Shown here: positions 63,905 to 64,000 of the stretch, piece after piece
Position numbering within the stretch: position 1 is the first letter of the stretch
How the letters are laid out: every line of letters starts with the position of its first letter
Source of the DNA: JAIESQ01 sp964495375
GTDB lineage: Bacteria > Planctomycetota > Planctomycetia > Pirellulales > JAEUIK01
Direction: 5' to 3'
DNA length: 64,000 bases
Assembly: GCA_964495375.1 (NCBI GenBank)
Contig: CAZBWM010000029.1
Coordinates: 6,775 to 70,774 of the forward strand
Made by a program: the position numbers and the translations under genes
The notes under the pieces: generated by a model
What the model was told of the DNA's origin: nothing
What the model saw: the letters and a program-made list of their open reading frames with translations, nothing else
The model's database searches: none

Positions 63905-64000
63905 GGTTGCGCCTTGAAGTTCTTGTCGACGATGTTTTGCCAAACGATACCGCCCCATCGGTTCTGTAAATGCTAGCACCGCCAGGTGGCGGGGCGTGTG

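Noticed and set aside
63905..64000. C-terminal end of another Rhs toxin at the right edge
   Set aside because: More than one minus-strand frame is open for part of these 96 bases and none can be chosen without more sequence.

Overview
The window reads as chromosomal DNA of a high-GC bacterium of the phylum Planctomycetota, most likely the Pirellulales. This is inferred from gene content, not from a marker gene. The indicators are a Tat-exported Gfo/Idh/MocA oxidoreductase beside HEAT-repeat proteins, a DUF6807 (PmoA-like) protein, a PEP-CTERM protein, a PQQ-propeller lipoprotein, and many short palindromic intergenic repeats. No rRNA or tRNA gene was recognised.

Layout. 1-14496 (minus) is one uninterrupted frame that runs off the left edge. 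It encodes a modular polyketide synthase with a fatty acyl-AMP ligase (FAAL) loading domain, four ketosynthases, four carrier domains, two ketoreductases and no acyltransferase, which is a trans-AT architecture. 14.9-20.0 kb holds housekeeping and hypothetical genes: a Met/Gly-rich exported protein, a coiled-coil protein, thioredoxin, a small conserved protein, ilvC and ilvN. 20.0-23.5 kb is repeat-rich and almost gene-free. It has a four-unit tandem hairpin array behind a consensus-like promoter upstream of ilvN, REP-like palindromes, and a frameshifted PEP-CTERM gene. 23.5-29.3 kb encodes three polysaccharide-type enzymes, one of them a methyltransferase-glycosyltransferase fusion. 29.9-35.3 kb has two exported copper oxidases: a subtilisin-tyrosinase fusion and a laccase-like multicopper oxidase. 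35.4-41.6 kb is a typical planctomycete set (DUF6807, amidohydrolase, Gfo/Idh, two HEAT proteins). 41.9-46.6 kb is a CusB/CusA-type heavy-metal efflux pair.

46.7-51.4 kb is the most unusual part: a compact RiPP cassette. It contains a DUF692/MNIO metalloenzyme, its DUF2063-like partner, a 69-residue precursor with a mersacidin-type leader and a CxxCH-containing core, an attenuator hairpin, and a class II lanthipeptide synthetase whose dehydratase half is intact but whose cyclase half lacks the zinc-binding motifs. I read this as a probable hybrid of MNIO and lanthipeptide-type modification.

51.4-58.9 kb holds WrbA, a small hypothetical protein, a three-gene operon (AMP-dependent ligase, aldehyde dehydrogenase, iron alcohol dehydrogenase) that could reduce a carboxylic acid to an alcohol, a PQQ-propeller lipoprotein and an exported hydrolase. 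59.0-63.9 kb (minus) is an array of displaced Rhs C-terminal toxin tips with candidate immunity genes, including a GIY-YIG-like and a PD-(D/E)XK-like nuclease tip. The full-length rhs gene is presumably beyond the right edge.
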